From Deltaproteobacteria bacterium (GTDB lineage: Bacteria; Desulfobacterota; Desulfovibrionia; Desulfovibrionales; Desulfomicrobiaceae): a DNA stretch of 38,503 nt. Shown here piece by piece: positions 1 through 7,763 of the stretch; within the stretch, counting starts at the first letter, position 1, and every line of letters starts with the position of its first letter. The notes under the pieces were generated by a model. That model saw only the letters and a list, made by a program, of their open reading frames with translations, ran no database searches and had not been told where the DNA came from. The position numbers were made by a program, and so were the translations under genes. The stretch spans positions 1 to 38,503 of the forward strand of contig RZZR01000009.1 in NCBI GenBank assembly GCA_009929795.1. The letters run 5' to 3'.

Positions 1-1
1 C

Positions 2-28
2 CTGTATCTGGTTCTGGTCGGGGCATGA
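2..28 (+). CDS. possible 3' end of an upstream gene (partial)
   Basis: Reading frame 2 gives eight mostly hydrophobic codons (LYLVLVGA) followed by TGA, 33 bases before the next start. This could be the tail of a membrane protein cut by the window edge. Eight residues cannot identify a family, so this is a weak call based only on position and an open frame. Confidence 0.2.
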   Translation: MYLVLVGA

Positions 29-61
29 CCGGAGCCGACGGCAGAAGATAGGAAGAACCCC

Positions 62-973
62 ATGTGTGCACGAGATGACCAGGGTCTGGTTTTGATCGTC
101 GGGCGATGTCCGGAGGAGACTGGAGCTCTGGCTCGGCAGTTCGAAAAGGAGTTCAGGACTTTGATTGTTTCTTCCGTGGACGAGGCTATGGAGCGGATCA
201 ACGAGGTCGAGAATCTTGACGCCGTAATCCTTGGCGTCGAAACCGCCCAATGCGACGGATACACCGAATGCCTTCGCCTGGCCCGGTATTGGGCCGGCAG
301 GCAGATCCCAATCCTGCTTTTCTCCAATTCCGATCGCGAGTTGGATCCTCTTCGTGCCCTGGAATGCGGAGCCGTGGACGTTTTGACCGGGCCTTTGCCG
401 GAGAATCTTCTGTTGGCCAGACTTCGGGTCCATGTGGGTCTCAAGCGGCAGCGGGATCTCCTGGAGCGCATGGCCACTTTAGATGCCCTTACAGGCATGG
501 CCAATCATAGGAAGTTCGAAGAGATGCTGACCAGGCATTGGCGGCACGCCGCACGATACTGCTCCCCCATCTCCATCATTCTCTTGGAACTCGTCAAACC
601 CTCCGGCCAAGAACTTCCCGGCTGGGAACCTGAGGAAAACCGCCTGATCCATGTGGCCGAGGTGGTCAAGGACGGTGGTCAGAGGCCCCTCGACGTGGCG
701 GCCAGATTGGAGACGTTGCGCTTTGGCCTGTTGCTGCCCGAGACCGAACACGAGGGGGCCATCCATGTGGCCAGGGTCATTCTGGAAAGTGTGTCGGGAG
801 TTCGGGAGGCCTGTCCAGGTACGGATGACAAGGCGACGGCCGTCTGCATCGGTGTCTACTCGGCGAGCCCGGAGCAGGGAGACGAGGTAAGCGATTTCTT
901 GGGCCGGGCCGAGACGGCCCTGCGCGAGGCCAGGGAATCCGGGCCGAACACCATGAAGGCCTGTTTCGATTGA
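62..973 (+). CDS. Degenerate receiver plus degenerate GGDEF-domain protein
   Basis: The 303-residue protein has an N-terminal receiver-like half (about residues 8-125) and a GGDEF-like half (about 135-300). The GGDEF half keeps the family opening DALTGMANHRKF (141-152). The signature itself is replaced: ETLRF stands at 217-221 where GGDEF is expected, within the frame A-R-x-(GGDEF)-x-LLP. In the receiver the phospho-acceptor Asp position appears to be Gly58, before the DG pair. The protein therefore probably neither accepts phosphate in the usual way nor makes cyclic-di-GMP. It may be a binding or scaffold protein, but the role is unknown. The start is supported by AGGAAG just upstream. A bidirectional terminator separates it from the convergent binding-protein gene. 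Confidence 0.75.
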   Translation: MCARDDQGLVLIVGRCPEETGALARQFEKEFRTLIVSSVDEAMERINEVENLDAVILGVETAQCDGYTECLRLARYWAGRQIPILLFSNSDRELDPLRALECGAVDVLTGPLPENLLLARLRVHVGLKRQRDLLERMATLDALTGMANHRKFEEMLTRHWRHAARYCSPISIILLELVKPSGQELPGWEPEENRLIHVAEVVKDGGQRPLDVAARLETLRFGLLLPETEHEGAIHVARVILESVSGVREACPGTDDKATAVCIGVYSASPEQGDEVSDFLGRAETALREARESGPNTMKACFD

Positions 974-989
974 AAGGGGGCAGCATCCA

Positions 990-1023
990 AATGAAAAACC
1001 CGGCCAAAGCCGGGTTTTTCATT
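990..1023. terminator. Bidirectional intrinsic terminator
   Basis: The 15-base arms 990-1004 and 1009-1023 pair perfectly around a CAAA loop. A GC core is flanked by an A-run on the left and a T-run on the right, so it can stop transcription from both the GGDEF-like gene (plus) and the binding-protein gene (minus). It lies between their convergent 3' ends. Confidence 0.9.
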
Positions 1024-1039
1024 TCAGGGCAGGTTTCGG

Positions 1040-1867
1040 CTAGGGCCAGATCTCGATTTTTTCGGTCATGGGGAAGTAGTAGGGAGTCTCGGGGCCGTAC
1101 CATTTGTCGTAGATTTTCTGGTAGGTGCCGTCGAGCCACATGTCCTGGATGGTGAAATTGATGGTGTCCCGCCATTTGGAATCGTCCTCGGGCAGGCCGA
1201 TGCCGTAGGGCTCGTCGCTGAAGAAGTCGCCCACCAGTTCATACTTGCCCGGCTCCTGGGCGGCGTAGCCCAGAAGTATGGTGCTGTCGGTAGACCATCC
1301 GGCGACGCGGCCCATCTTCAGCGCCTGGAAACACTCGGATTCTTTCTGATAGGAGATGACGTTCTTCTCGTAGTCAGGATCGCCGAGGTCCTTGAGCAGC
1401 TTTTTGACATTGATCTCCGAGGTCGTGCCCTGCATGGTGGCAATCTTCTGGCCGACGAAGTCCTCAGACTTCTTGAATTTTCCTCGAGGGGCCAGGATCT
1501 TCTGGCCGTCGAAGAAATAGGTGATGGAAAAGTCAATGGATTTGTCACGTTCCCGTTTGTGGGTCATGTTGGCCACGGACATGTCGATGCGGCCCTGCTG
1601 GACGAAGGCGATGCGGGTCTTGTTATTGACCTGGACACGCTCCAGTTTGCAGCCTAGGCGCTTGGCGATTTCCTCGGCGATGTCCACATCGAATCCGACC
1701 CATTCCTTGTTTTCGTTGTAGAAGCCCCCGGGGATGGAATCGGACATGATTCCGGCCCGGATGACCTTGTCCTTCATGACTTTGTCATAGGTGGGGCCGG
1801 CCGTGGCGGTCTGGGCCAGAATCAGACACAGGGCCGCGGCAAGGACGACTGGTTTCCACATGCGCAT
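1040..1867 (-). CDS. Periplasmic amino-acid-binding protein of an ABC transporter
   Basis: This 275-residue protein belongs to bacterial extracellular solute-binding family 3 (polar amino acids such as glutamine, glutamate/aspartate or cystine). Residues 1-23 form a classic Sec signal peptide ending in TATA-G, so the mature protein is periplasmic. Family features include GFDVDIAEEIAKRLG (about 58-72), the AFVQQGRIDMSVANMT segment and a C-terminal WYGPET. The start has an excellent ribosome site, AAAGGAGATT, about 7 bases upstream. It lies just downstream of an ATPase gene, but no permease gene is present nearby. A terminator-like hairpin sits between the two genes, so its supply of transcript is not simple. 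The exact substrate cannot be read from sequence. Confidence 0.9.
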   Translation of the reverse strand: MRMWKPVVLAAALCLILAQTATAGPTYDKVMKDKVIRAGIMSDSIPGGFYNENKEWVGFDVDIAEEIAKRLGCKLERVQVNNKTRIAFVQQGRIDMSVANMTHKRERDKSIDFSITYFFDGQKILAPRGKFKKSEDFVGQKIATMQGTTSEINVKKLLKDLGDPDYEKNVISYQKESECFQALKMGRVAGWSTDSTILLGYAAQEPGKYELVGDFFSDEPYGIGLPEDDSKWRDTINFTIQDMWLDGTYQKIYDKWYGPETPYYFPMTEKIEIWP

Positions 1868-1897
1868 TTTTTAATCTCCTTTGGTTGATGGGGTTGC

Positions 1898-1936
1898 AAA
1901 AAAGACCCATTGGCCGGAAGTTCCGGTCAATGGGTC
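1898..1936 (-). terminator. Intrinsic terminator or attenuator between ATPase and binding-protein genes
   Basis: Arms 1904-1919 and 1921-1936 are complementary with one mismatch, and six T follow on the minus strand (1903-1898). The stem contains the ATPase stop codon. Only about 30 bases separate the T-run from the binding-protein ATG, which leaves no room for an ordinary promoter. The structure must therefore be read through, act as an attenuator, or shield a processed 5' end. Confidence 0.75.
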
Positions 1937-2655
1937 AAAATTTTGTCCAGAAAGGCCCGAGTCCGCTCGTTTTCAGGGCTGGAGAAGAAAATGTCCGGGG
2001 TGTTTTCCTCGACCAGGCGGCCACCGTCCATGAAGATGACCCGGTCAGCTACCTCCCGGGCGAAGCCCATCTCGTGGGTCACGCAGAGCATGGTCATGCC
2101 CTCCCGGGCCAGGTTTTTCATGACGTCCAGGACTTCGTTGATCATTTCCGGGTCCAGGGCCGATGTTGGCTCGTCGAAGAGCATGATCTTTGGCTGCATG
2201 GCCAGGCCCCGGGCGATGGCCACACGCTGCTGCTGTCCCCCTGAGAGTTGGGCAGGATATTCGTGGGCTTTTTCGGGGATGTTGACTTTACGCAGCAGAT
2301 CCATGGCCAGGTCCTTGGCCTCGGTTTTCGAGAGTTTTCGGACCAGGGTAGGGGCTAGAACGACGTTCTCCAGGACGGTCATGTGGGGGTAGAGGTTGAA
2401 CTGTTGGAAGACGAAGCCGATTTCGGCCCTAAGAAGCGTCAGGTTGACGTCCTCGGCGTTGATGTCCACGTCATCGACGACGATGCGGCCCTGTTGGATG
2501 GGTTCAAGACGGTTGATGCAGCGGATCAGGGTGCTTTTGCCCGAACCGCTGGGCCCGCAGACGACTATGACCTCGCCCTTGGAGACCTGCAGGGATACAT
2601 CCTGCAGAACATGCAACTCACCGAACCATTTATGGATATGTTCAATTTCGATCAA
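1927..2655 (-). CDS. Amino-acid ABC transporter ATP-binding protein (GlnQ-like)
   Basis: A 242-residue ABC ATPase of the polar-amino-acid uptake class. Walker A is GPSGSGKST (about 34-42), the Q-loop is [17 protein letters not shown], the signature is LSGGQQQR (about 138-145), Walker B is [12 protein letters not shown] and the switch His is in CVTHEMGFA. The length is normal for GlnQ/HisP/ArtP proteins, and it would power import from the cytoplasmic face. It precedes the binding-protein gene on the same strand. The integral-membrane permease that should complete the transporter is absent: the gene upstream is a divergent regulator. The subunit either works with a permease encoded elsewhere or the permease was lost. 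Confidence 0.93.
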   Translation of the reverse strand: MIEIEHIHKWFGELHVLQDVSLQVSKGEVIVVCGPSGSGKSTLIRCINRLEPIQQGRIVVDDVDINAEDVNLTLLRAEIGFVFQQFNLYPHMTVLENVVLAPTLVRKLSKTEAKDLAMDLLRKVNIPEKAHEYPAQLSGGQQQRVAIARGLAMQPKIMLFDEPTSALDPEMINEVLDVMKNLAREGMTMLCVTHEMGFAREVADRVIFMDGGRLVEENTPDIFFSSPENERTRAFLDKILTH

Positions 2656-2769
2656 TGAGGATTCCCCTTCGGCCTGTAAGCCAGAACTCCACTAGCAGAA
2701 GAGCCGACGGGGGGCAAGCAGGGTTGGAACTGTGTTGCAATCGCCTGTTCTTGAGGCTATGAACCGTCC

Positions 2770-4155
2770 ATGTCCCAGCAGAAGAGCGTGTTATTCGTCT
2801 GTCGTCCTGAGATCGTCACCCCGATGTTTTCCGAGTTCAAGAAGTCGGGGGTTGAGCTGACCATGGCTGACGGAGTGCAGGAGGCCTTGCGGGCCATTGT
2901 GGGCAGACGGCCTGATCTGATCGTCTCCCAGGCCTTTCTTCCCGGGTACCGGGCTCTGGATCTCCTCAAGGCTCTCCCCGAAGACGGTCCTCCGGTAGTG
3001 GTCTTTTCAGAACAGGCGACGGCTGAGGAGGCCCGACGGACGATGGAGGAGGGGGCCGTCGACTATTGGTCCGGCCGTCCGGATGCGGAACGCATCCGCC
3101 TGGTCATGCCCAGGTCTGAACCCGAGCCTATGGCTACGGCGTCCGTGCCTTCGGCCGCCACCGGCCCAACCCGGATCATCGGGGGACACCTTCTGGTTCG
3201 CCAGGTTCTTCAACTGGCCAGGCAGGTGGCCAGGTCCAAGGCCACTGTGCTCATCTCCGGCGAATCGGGCACAGGCAAGGAGATGTTTGCCCGTTTTCTG
3301 CACCAGCAATCGGATCGTCGGGACGGACCTTTTGTGGCCGTTAATTGTGCGGCCCTGCCCGAGCATTTGCTGGAGAGTGAGCTTTTCGGGCATGAAAAGG
3401 GGGCCTTCACCGGAGCCATCAACCGCAAGATGGGCAAGTTCGAGCTGGCCAGCGGCGGGACCCTGCTCTTGGACGAGATATCGGAGATGGATCTGTCCCT
3501 GCAGGCCAAGCTTCTTCGGGCTCTTCAGGAGGGGGAGATTGACCGAGTGGGCGGAACCGAACCGGTTGCCGTAGATGTCCGGGTCCTGGCCACGACTAAT
3601 CGAGACATCGAGGAGAGCGTACGGAACAAGGAATTCCGCCAGGACCTCTACTATCGTTTGAACGTTATTCCCCTCAAGCTTCCTCCGTTGCGGGAGCGAG
3701 GTGAAGACATAATGCTGCTGGCCAAGTATTTCGTTGACCGGAACTGCAAGACCTACGGGCTGAATAGACTCGAACTCTCCGATGAGGCCAAATCCTGGAT
3801 GCTCGGGCACGACTGGCCGGGAAACGTCCGGGAGCTTCAGAATCTCATGGAGCGGGCTGTGCTTTTGGCCGGACCGGGACCCATTGGCCCAGTCCACTTC
3901 CTGCTGGACGGGGAACTGCCTCTTCTGGATGACGAACCTTCTCTCGGCTCCGAGACATCGGGAGAGGGCCCTGCCGGGACCATGGAAGTGGCCGAGGTCA
4001 TGCCCCTGCACGAAATGGAAAAGCTGATGATTTTAAAGAGCCTTGACCGGACATCAGGTAACCGGACCCAGGCCTCACAGCTGCTGGGCATCTCGGTCCG
4101 GACCCTGAGAAACAAGCTGAACGAATACCGCAAGCAGGGCTTCGACGTCGAGTGA
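2770..4155 (+). CDS. Sigma-54-dependent activator with a degenerate receiver domain
   Basis: The 461-residue NtrC-family protein has a receiver-like N-terminus (1-115), an AAA+ activator domain (about 135-370) and a Fis-type DNA-binding helix-turn-helix at the end (ASQLLGISVRTLRNKL). The AAA+ part is complete: Walker A GESGTGKE, the sigma-54 contact loop GAFTGA, Walker B LLLDEIS and the arginine-rich sensor region. The receiver lacks its acidic pair (CRPE at 11-14), and Gln54 replaces the phospho-acceptor Asp. Control by phosphorylation is thus unlikely. Flagellar regulators FleQ and FlbD are known examples of activators with atypical receivers; assignment here to such a role is only a guess. 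The ribosome site is weak. It is followed 40 bases later by an aminotransferase gene. Confidence 0.88.
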   Translation: MSQQKSVLFVCRPEIVTPMFSEFKKSGVELTMADGVQEALRAIVGRRPDLIVSQAFLPGYRALDLLKALPEDGPPVVVFSEQATAEEARRTMEEGAVDYWSGRPDAERIRLVMPRSEPEPMATASVPSAATGPTRIIGGHLLVRQVLQLARQVARSKATVLISGESGTGKEMFARFLHQQSDRRDGPFVAVNCAALPEHLLESELFGHEKGAFTGAINRKMGKFELASGGTLLLDEISEMDLSLQAKLLRALQEGEIDRVGGTEPVAVDVRVLATTNRDIEESVRNKEFRQDLYYRLNVIPLKLPPLRERGEDIMLLAKYFVDRNCKTYGLNRLELSDEAKSWMLGHDWPGNVRELQNLMERAVLLAGPGPIGPVHFLLDGELPLLDDEPSLGSETSGEGPAGTMEVAEVMPLHEMEKLMILKSLDRTSGNRTQASQLLGISVRTLRNKLNEYRKQGFDVE

Positions 4156-4195
4156 GGTCCACATGGCGGTCAAAACGATACGAAAGAGGGAGACG

Positions 4196-5401
4196 ATGGG
4201 AGTACTGAACAGACAGGTTGGCGGGTTCATTGAAAACTCATCCTGGATCAGGAGGATGTTCGAGGCCGGGGCCGAACTCAAGAAACGTTACGGCGAAGAG
4301 AACGTCTTCGATTTCAGCCTGGGGAATCCGGACCTTCCCCCTCCGCCAGACGTGGGGGCGGCCCTGCGGGCTCTGGCCGACACGGCTGACCGGCCCTTTG
4401 CCTTCGGGTACATGCCCAACGCGGGCTATCCCGATCTGCGGTCACGTCTGGCCGGACATTTGGGGGCCGAACAGGGAGTCGTCCTGGAACCCGGCCATGT
4501 CCTGGTGACCTGCGGCGCAGCCGGGGGCCTGAACGTCATCCTCAGGGCCGTTCTCGAACCCGGGGAGGAAGTCCTCTGCCCGGCCCCGTTTTTCGTAGAA
4601 TACACATTTTATGCTCAGAATTTCGGTGGGGTGCTTCGGCCAGTTCCGTGCAGAACTCCGGACTTCGGTCTCGACCTTGAGGCCATGGCCGCAGCCCTCA
4701 GCGAAAAGACCAGGGTCGTGCTCATCAACTCCCCCAACAATCCCACCGGTCGGATCTACGGCAGAGACGAGCTCGAGGCCTTGGCCGGTATGCTTCGTGA
4801 GCATGGAGCCAAGACCGGGCGGCCGGTTTTTCTGATTTCGGACGAACCGTACCGGTTTCAGGCCTACGACGGCATTGAGGTTCCATCGGTTCTGCCCCTC
4901 TACGGCTACGCTCTGGTGGTATCGTCGTTTTCCAAGAACCTGTCCCTGGCCGGAGCCAGGCTGGGCTACGTCATCGTTAATCCGGCCATGCCCGAAGGGG
5001 TGACCCTGATGAACGGACTGATCCTGGCCAACAGAATTCTCGGTTTCGTCAATGCCCCGGCCATCGCCCAGCAGATTCTTGGCCGAGTGTTGGGTTCCGG
5101 AGTGGACGTGTCCGTGTATGACGCCCGCCGTCGAGCCATGGCCCGAATTCTGACCGAGGCCGGGCTGGAGTTCTGCATGCCCGGTGGAGCGTTCTATTTT
5201 TTTCCCAGGGTTCCGGTGGACATGCCTGATCCGGAGTTCACCGCCCGTCTCATGGAGGAACGAATTCTGGCCGTGCCAGGCTCGGGGTTCGGCATGCCGG
5301 GATATTTCAGAATGGCCTTTTGCGTCGACGAGAAGGTTATTGCCGGGGCCGGACGTGGGCTGGCTCGGGTGGTCCAGGCTCTGCGGTCCGAGCGATCCTG
5401 A
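4196..5401 (+). CDS. PLP-dependent class I/II aminotransferase
   Basis: This fold-type I aminotransferase resembles aspartate and other broad amino-acid aminotransferases. Visible landmarks are DFSLGNPDLPPP near the N-terminus, the GAAGGLN cofactor phosphate segment, NSPNNPTGRIYG (substrate and PLP binding), SDEPYR and SSFSKNLSLAGARLGY, whose Lys is the Schiff-base residue. The start at 4196 has AGAGGGAG close upstream and gives 401 residues. An in-frame ATG at 4163 would add 11 charged residues and has a weaker site. The substrate cannot be fixed from sequence. It converges with the purine gene on the opposite strand with only 4 bases between stop codons. Confidence 0.88.
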   Translation: MGVLNRQVGGFIENSSWIRRMFEAGAELKKRYGEENVFDFSLGNPDLPPPPDVGAALRALADTADRPFAFGYMPNAGYPDLRSRLAGHLGAEQGVVLEPGHVLVTCGAAGGLNVILRAVLEPGEEVLCPAPFFVEYTFYAQNFGGVLRPVPCRTPDFGLDLEAMAAALSEKTRVVLINSPNNPTGRIYGRDELEALAGMLREHGAKTGRPVFLISDEPYRFQAYDGIEVPSVLPLYGYALVVSSFSKNLSLAGARLGYVIVNPAMPEGVTLMNGLILANRILGFVNAPAIAQQILGRVLGSGVDVSVYDARRRAMARILTEAGLEFCMPGGAFYFFPRVPVDMPDPEFTARLMEERILAVPGSGFGMPGYFRMAFCVDEKVIAGAGRGLARVVQALRSERS

Positions 5402-5405
5402 GGGC

Positions 5406-6005
5406 TCAATCCCGGTTGGCGGCTAGATATTCGGAGATGGCTCGGTCGTAGGCCGAGAGCAGGGAAAAGGTCCGGGCCGCTAAATTCCGTCTGGTCACCA
5501 GACCCAGGATCATGCCGTTGGTTGTCAGTTCCTTCATGATCTCCGGGTACAGGTCGATTTCGGGAACCACGGCCACGGAATGGTAGTTCTTGGCCGAGGC
5601 CCTGAGCATGGTCGGCCCTCCGACATCAATGGATTCCACGGCGGTCTTCAGGTCGGCCCCGGCCCGGACGGCCTTGTCGAAGGCGTAGAGGTTGACGCAG
5701 ACTAGGTCGAAGGGCCGGAGGCTGAATTCATCCAAGATCCCCATGTGGCCCGGATTGTCCTTGTCGGCCAGGATGCCGGCGTGGACATGAGGGTGCAGGG
5801 TCTTGACCCGACCGTCGAGCATCTCCGGAAAACCGGTCACGGATTCGACGGCCGTGACCGGAAGGCCAGCCCCGCTCAAAGTCTTCATGGTTCCGCCGGT
5901 GGACACCAGCTCCACTCCCTGTCCGGAAAGAAATCCGGCAAACTCCGTAAGCCCGCTTTTGTCCGTGACGCTCAAAAGCGCTCTTCGAATCCGCAACTCT
6001 TTCAT
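5406..6005 (-). CDS. purH: IMP cyclohydrolase, stand-alone N-terminal half of PurH
   Basis: The 199-residue protein matches only the methylglyoxal-synthase-like cyclohydrolase domain of bifunctional PurH, which closes FAICAR to IMP in the last step of de novo purine synthesis. Characteristic segments are ALLSVTDKSGL, ELVSTGGTMKTL, VTGFPEMLDGRVKTLHPHVHAGIL and VNLYAF, plus ESIDVGGPTMLRASAKN. It ends where the formyltransferase domain normally begins. That missing domain is encoded separately at 31277-32551. The start has AAGGAGTAAA upstream. hemW lies upstream on the same strand with 31 bases between, so the genes from the RNase gene to this one may share a transcript. Confidence 0.95.
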   Translation of the reverse strand: MKELRIRRALLSVTDKSGLTEFAGFLSGQGVELVSTGGTMKTLSGAGLPVTAVESVTGFPEMLDGRVKTLHPHVHAGILADKDNPGHMGILDEFSLRPFDLVCVNLYAFDKAVRAGADLKTAVESIDVGGPTMLRASAKNYHSVAVVPEIDLYPEIMKELTTNGMILGLVTRRNLAARTFSLLSAYDRAISEYLAANRD

Positions 6006-6036
6006 GTTGTATTTACTCCTTGATTTGTGTTTGGGT

Positions 6037-7176
6037 TCAGTTCTCTCGGTCGAGCATGAACCGGGTGATGATCTGGTTGCCGACGACCATGCCGGTCTTG
6101 GTCAGCCGAAGGTGTGACGCCGTTAACCTGGCCAGGCCTGCGGAGCGGAGGGCCCTGATGGTCTGCCTGTGCCGAGTCCGGATGTCATGGCCGGTTCGTC
6201 CGGTGTATTCCCGGATATCCAGTCCCTTGGTCGTCCGCAGGGAGAGCATGATGAATTCGTTGGTCCGGTCGATGGGAAGCAGGTCTTCCCGGTTCTCATC
6301 CCAGAGTCCAAGGGACATGGCCCGGAGGTAGTCATCCAGGGGAAAGGGGTTCTTCCAACGACGGCTTCCGATGGTGGACACCGCTCCCGGCCCGAGACCG
6401 ATGTAGTCCTCCCCGGCCCAGTATCCAAGATTGTGGCTTCCCGTGTAGTCCATGACGCTGAAATTGGAGACCTCGTACTGGATGAGTCCGACGGATTCAA
6501 GGTATTCGGCTCCTAGGACATACATCTGCGACTGTTCCCGCTCTTCGGGCAGGGCCAGAAGCCCCGATTCCACGTCCCGGGCCATGGGAGTGCCGGGTTC
6601 GAGGCTCAGGCCGTAGCAGGACAGATGACGGGGGCGGAGCCGGACTGCCTCCTTAAGCTGGCCCAGCCATTGGCGAAGGCTCTGGCCGGGCAGACCCCAG
6701 ATGAGGTCGAGGCCGATATTGTCCAGCCCAGCCCGTCGGGCCAGGTCGATGGACCGCAGAGCCTGAGCCCGGGTGTGGGTTCGGCCGAGGAGGCGAAGCA
6801 TCTCGTCGTCCAAAGCCTGGACCCCCAGGCTCAGACGATTGACCCCGAGCCGAACCAGTGTGGAGTGGAACTCTTTGTTTTCGGCCGACTCCGGGTTTGC
6901 TTCCACGGTGATTTCGGCCGAAGGGGCCAGATCAAAGGACGATCGGACGGTCTCCAGGATTCTGGCCAGGCTGGTCGGGGTCAGAAGGGAAGGGGTTCCG
7001 CCTCCGACGTAGAGGGTCCTGACTTCTAGAGAATCCAAACCGTTGGCCCGGACCCGGGCCTCGTGGCAGACACCTCGGACGAAAAGCTCCTCCTGGCCCG
7101 GTCCGGGCGGAGCCGATTCAAAGCCGCAATACCGACATTTTTGACGACAGAATGGGACGTGGATGTAGAGGAGCAC
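6037..7176 (-). CDS. hemW: HemW-like radical SAM heme chaperone
   Basis: A radical SAM protein of the HemN/HemW group, about 379 residues from a GTG start at 7176. The cluster motif is C-x3-C-x2-C (FCRQKCRYC) followed by G-F. HemW proteins have Cys-x-Phe at this point, whereas true coproporphyrinogen oxidase HemN has a fourth Cys. HemW proteins bind heme and pass it to targets such as respiratory enzymes; they are often misnamed HemN. Other family segments are YVGGGTPSLL, EANPES, GVNRLSLGVQALDD and GLDLIWGLPGQS. The open frame runs to 7305, but that extension lies inside queH, and GTG directly before LLYIHVPFC fits the family start. No clear ribosome site is present; the start lies 8 bases after the queH stop, so coupling is likely. 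Confidence 0.9.
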   Translation of the reverse strand: MLLYIHVPFCRQKCRYCGFESAPPGPGQEELFVRGVCHEARVRANGLDSLEVRTLYVGGGTPSLLTPTSLARILETVRSSFDLAPSAEITVEANPESAENKEFHSTLVRLGVNRLSLGVQALDDEMLRLLGRTHTRAQALRSIDLARRAGLDNIGLDLIWGLPGQSLRQWLGQLKEAVRLRPRHLSCYGLSLEPGTPMARDVESGLLALPEEREQSQMYVLGAEYLESVGLIQYEVSNFSVMDYTGSHNLGYWAGEDYIGLGPGAVSTIGSRRWKNPFPLDDYLRAMSLGLWDENREDLLPIDRTNEFIMLSLRTTKGLDIREYTGRTGHDIRTRHRQTIRALRSAGLARLTASHLRLTKTGMVVGNQIITRFMLDREN

Positions 7177-7184
7177 GGTGAAGG

Positions 7185-7763
7185 TTAGACTCGGCTCAAA
7201 GACTTCATGTCGCCCTGGAAACGCTCGAATTCGCTGTAGATGCAGCCGCAGTAGTCCTGGCGATAGATGCCCCAGGCCAGGGACTGTTTGATACCCCGCT
7301 GCCATCCGGTGCGGTAGTCCTCGTAGTGAAATCGGAGTCGTCCGCTTCCGGCTATGTCCCGGGCCAGTTCCCGGATTTGATCGTGGCGCTGTTGCCGACT
7401 GTAGAGAAGGGAGGTGGTGAAGGCCTCAAACCGGCCCCTCCTGGCGATCTGAATGGTTTTTTCCAGGCGGAGGCGGTGGCAGAGGAGGCAACGGCTGGCC
7501 TCTCGGAAGGCTACCTCTCGCAGGAAGGTTTCGGGCCGGGCCTCGTCGTCGAGACAGATGATCCGGATTCCGAATCGCTCGGCGACCTGCACGGCCCCTT
7601 CGCGGCGGCGGAGATATTCCCGCAGCGGATGGACATTGGGATTGTACCAGAGAGCCGTTACCTCATGGCCATCAGACAGGAGGCGTTCCAGGGGGTGGAT
7701 GGAGCAGGGTCCGCAACAGACGTGGATGAGAATTTTTTCCCGGATCGGGAGGTCGTCATTCAT
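7185..7763 (-). CDS. queH: Epoxyqueuosine reductase QueH
   Basis: The 192-residue protein is QueH (formerly DUF208), the non-cobalamin enzyme that reduces epoxyqueuosine to queuosine in the wobble position of certain tRNAs. It shows the expected cysteines: CCGPC near the N-terminus, CLLCH in the middle and the late QDYCGC, which together bind an iron-sulfur cluster and a second metal. The start at 7763 (MNDDLPIREK) overlaps the end of the RNase gene by 8 bases, indicating translational coupling. A longer reading to 7814 would lie inside the RNase gene and add unrelated residues. Confidence 0.93.
   Translation of the reverse strand: MNDDLPIREKILIHVCCGPCSIHPLERLLSDGHEVTALWYNPNVHPLREYLRRREGAVQVAERFGIRIICLDDEARPETFLREVAFREASRCLLCHRLRLEKTIQIARRGRFEAFTTSLLYSRQQRHDQIRELARDIAGSGRLRFHYEDYRTGWQRGIKQSLAWGIYRQDYCGCIYSEFERFQGDMKSLSRV

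Noticed and set aside
2724-2740. Sigma-54-like -24/-12 promoter TTGGAAC...TTGCA upstream of the activator gene
   Set aside because: The GG and GC elements are 11 bases apart instead of the strict 12, which normally abolishes sigma-54 recognition.
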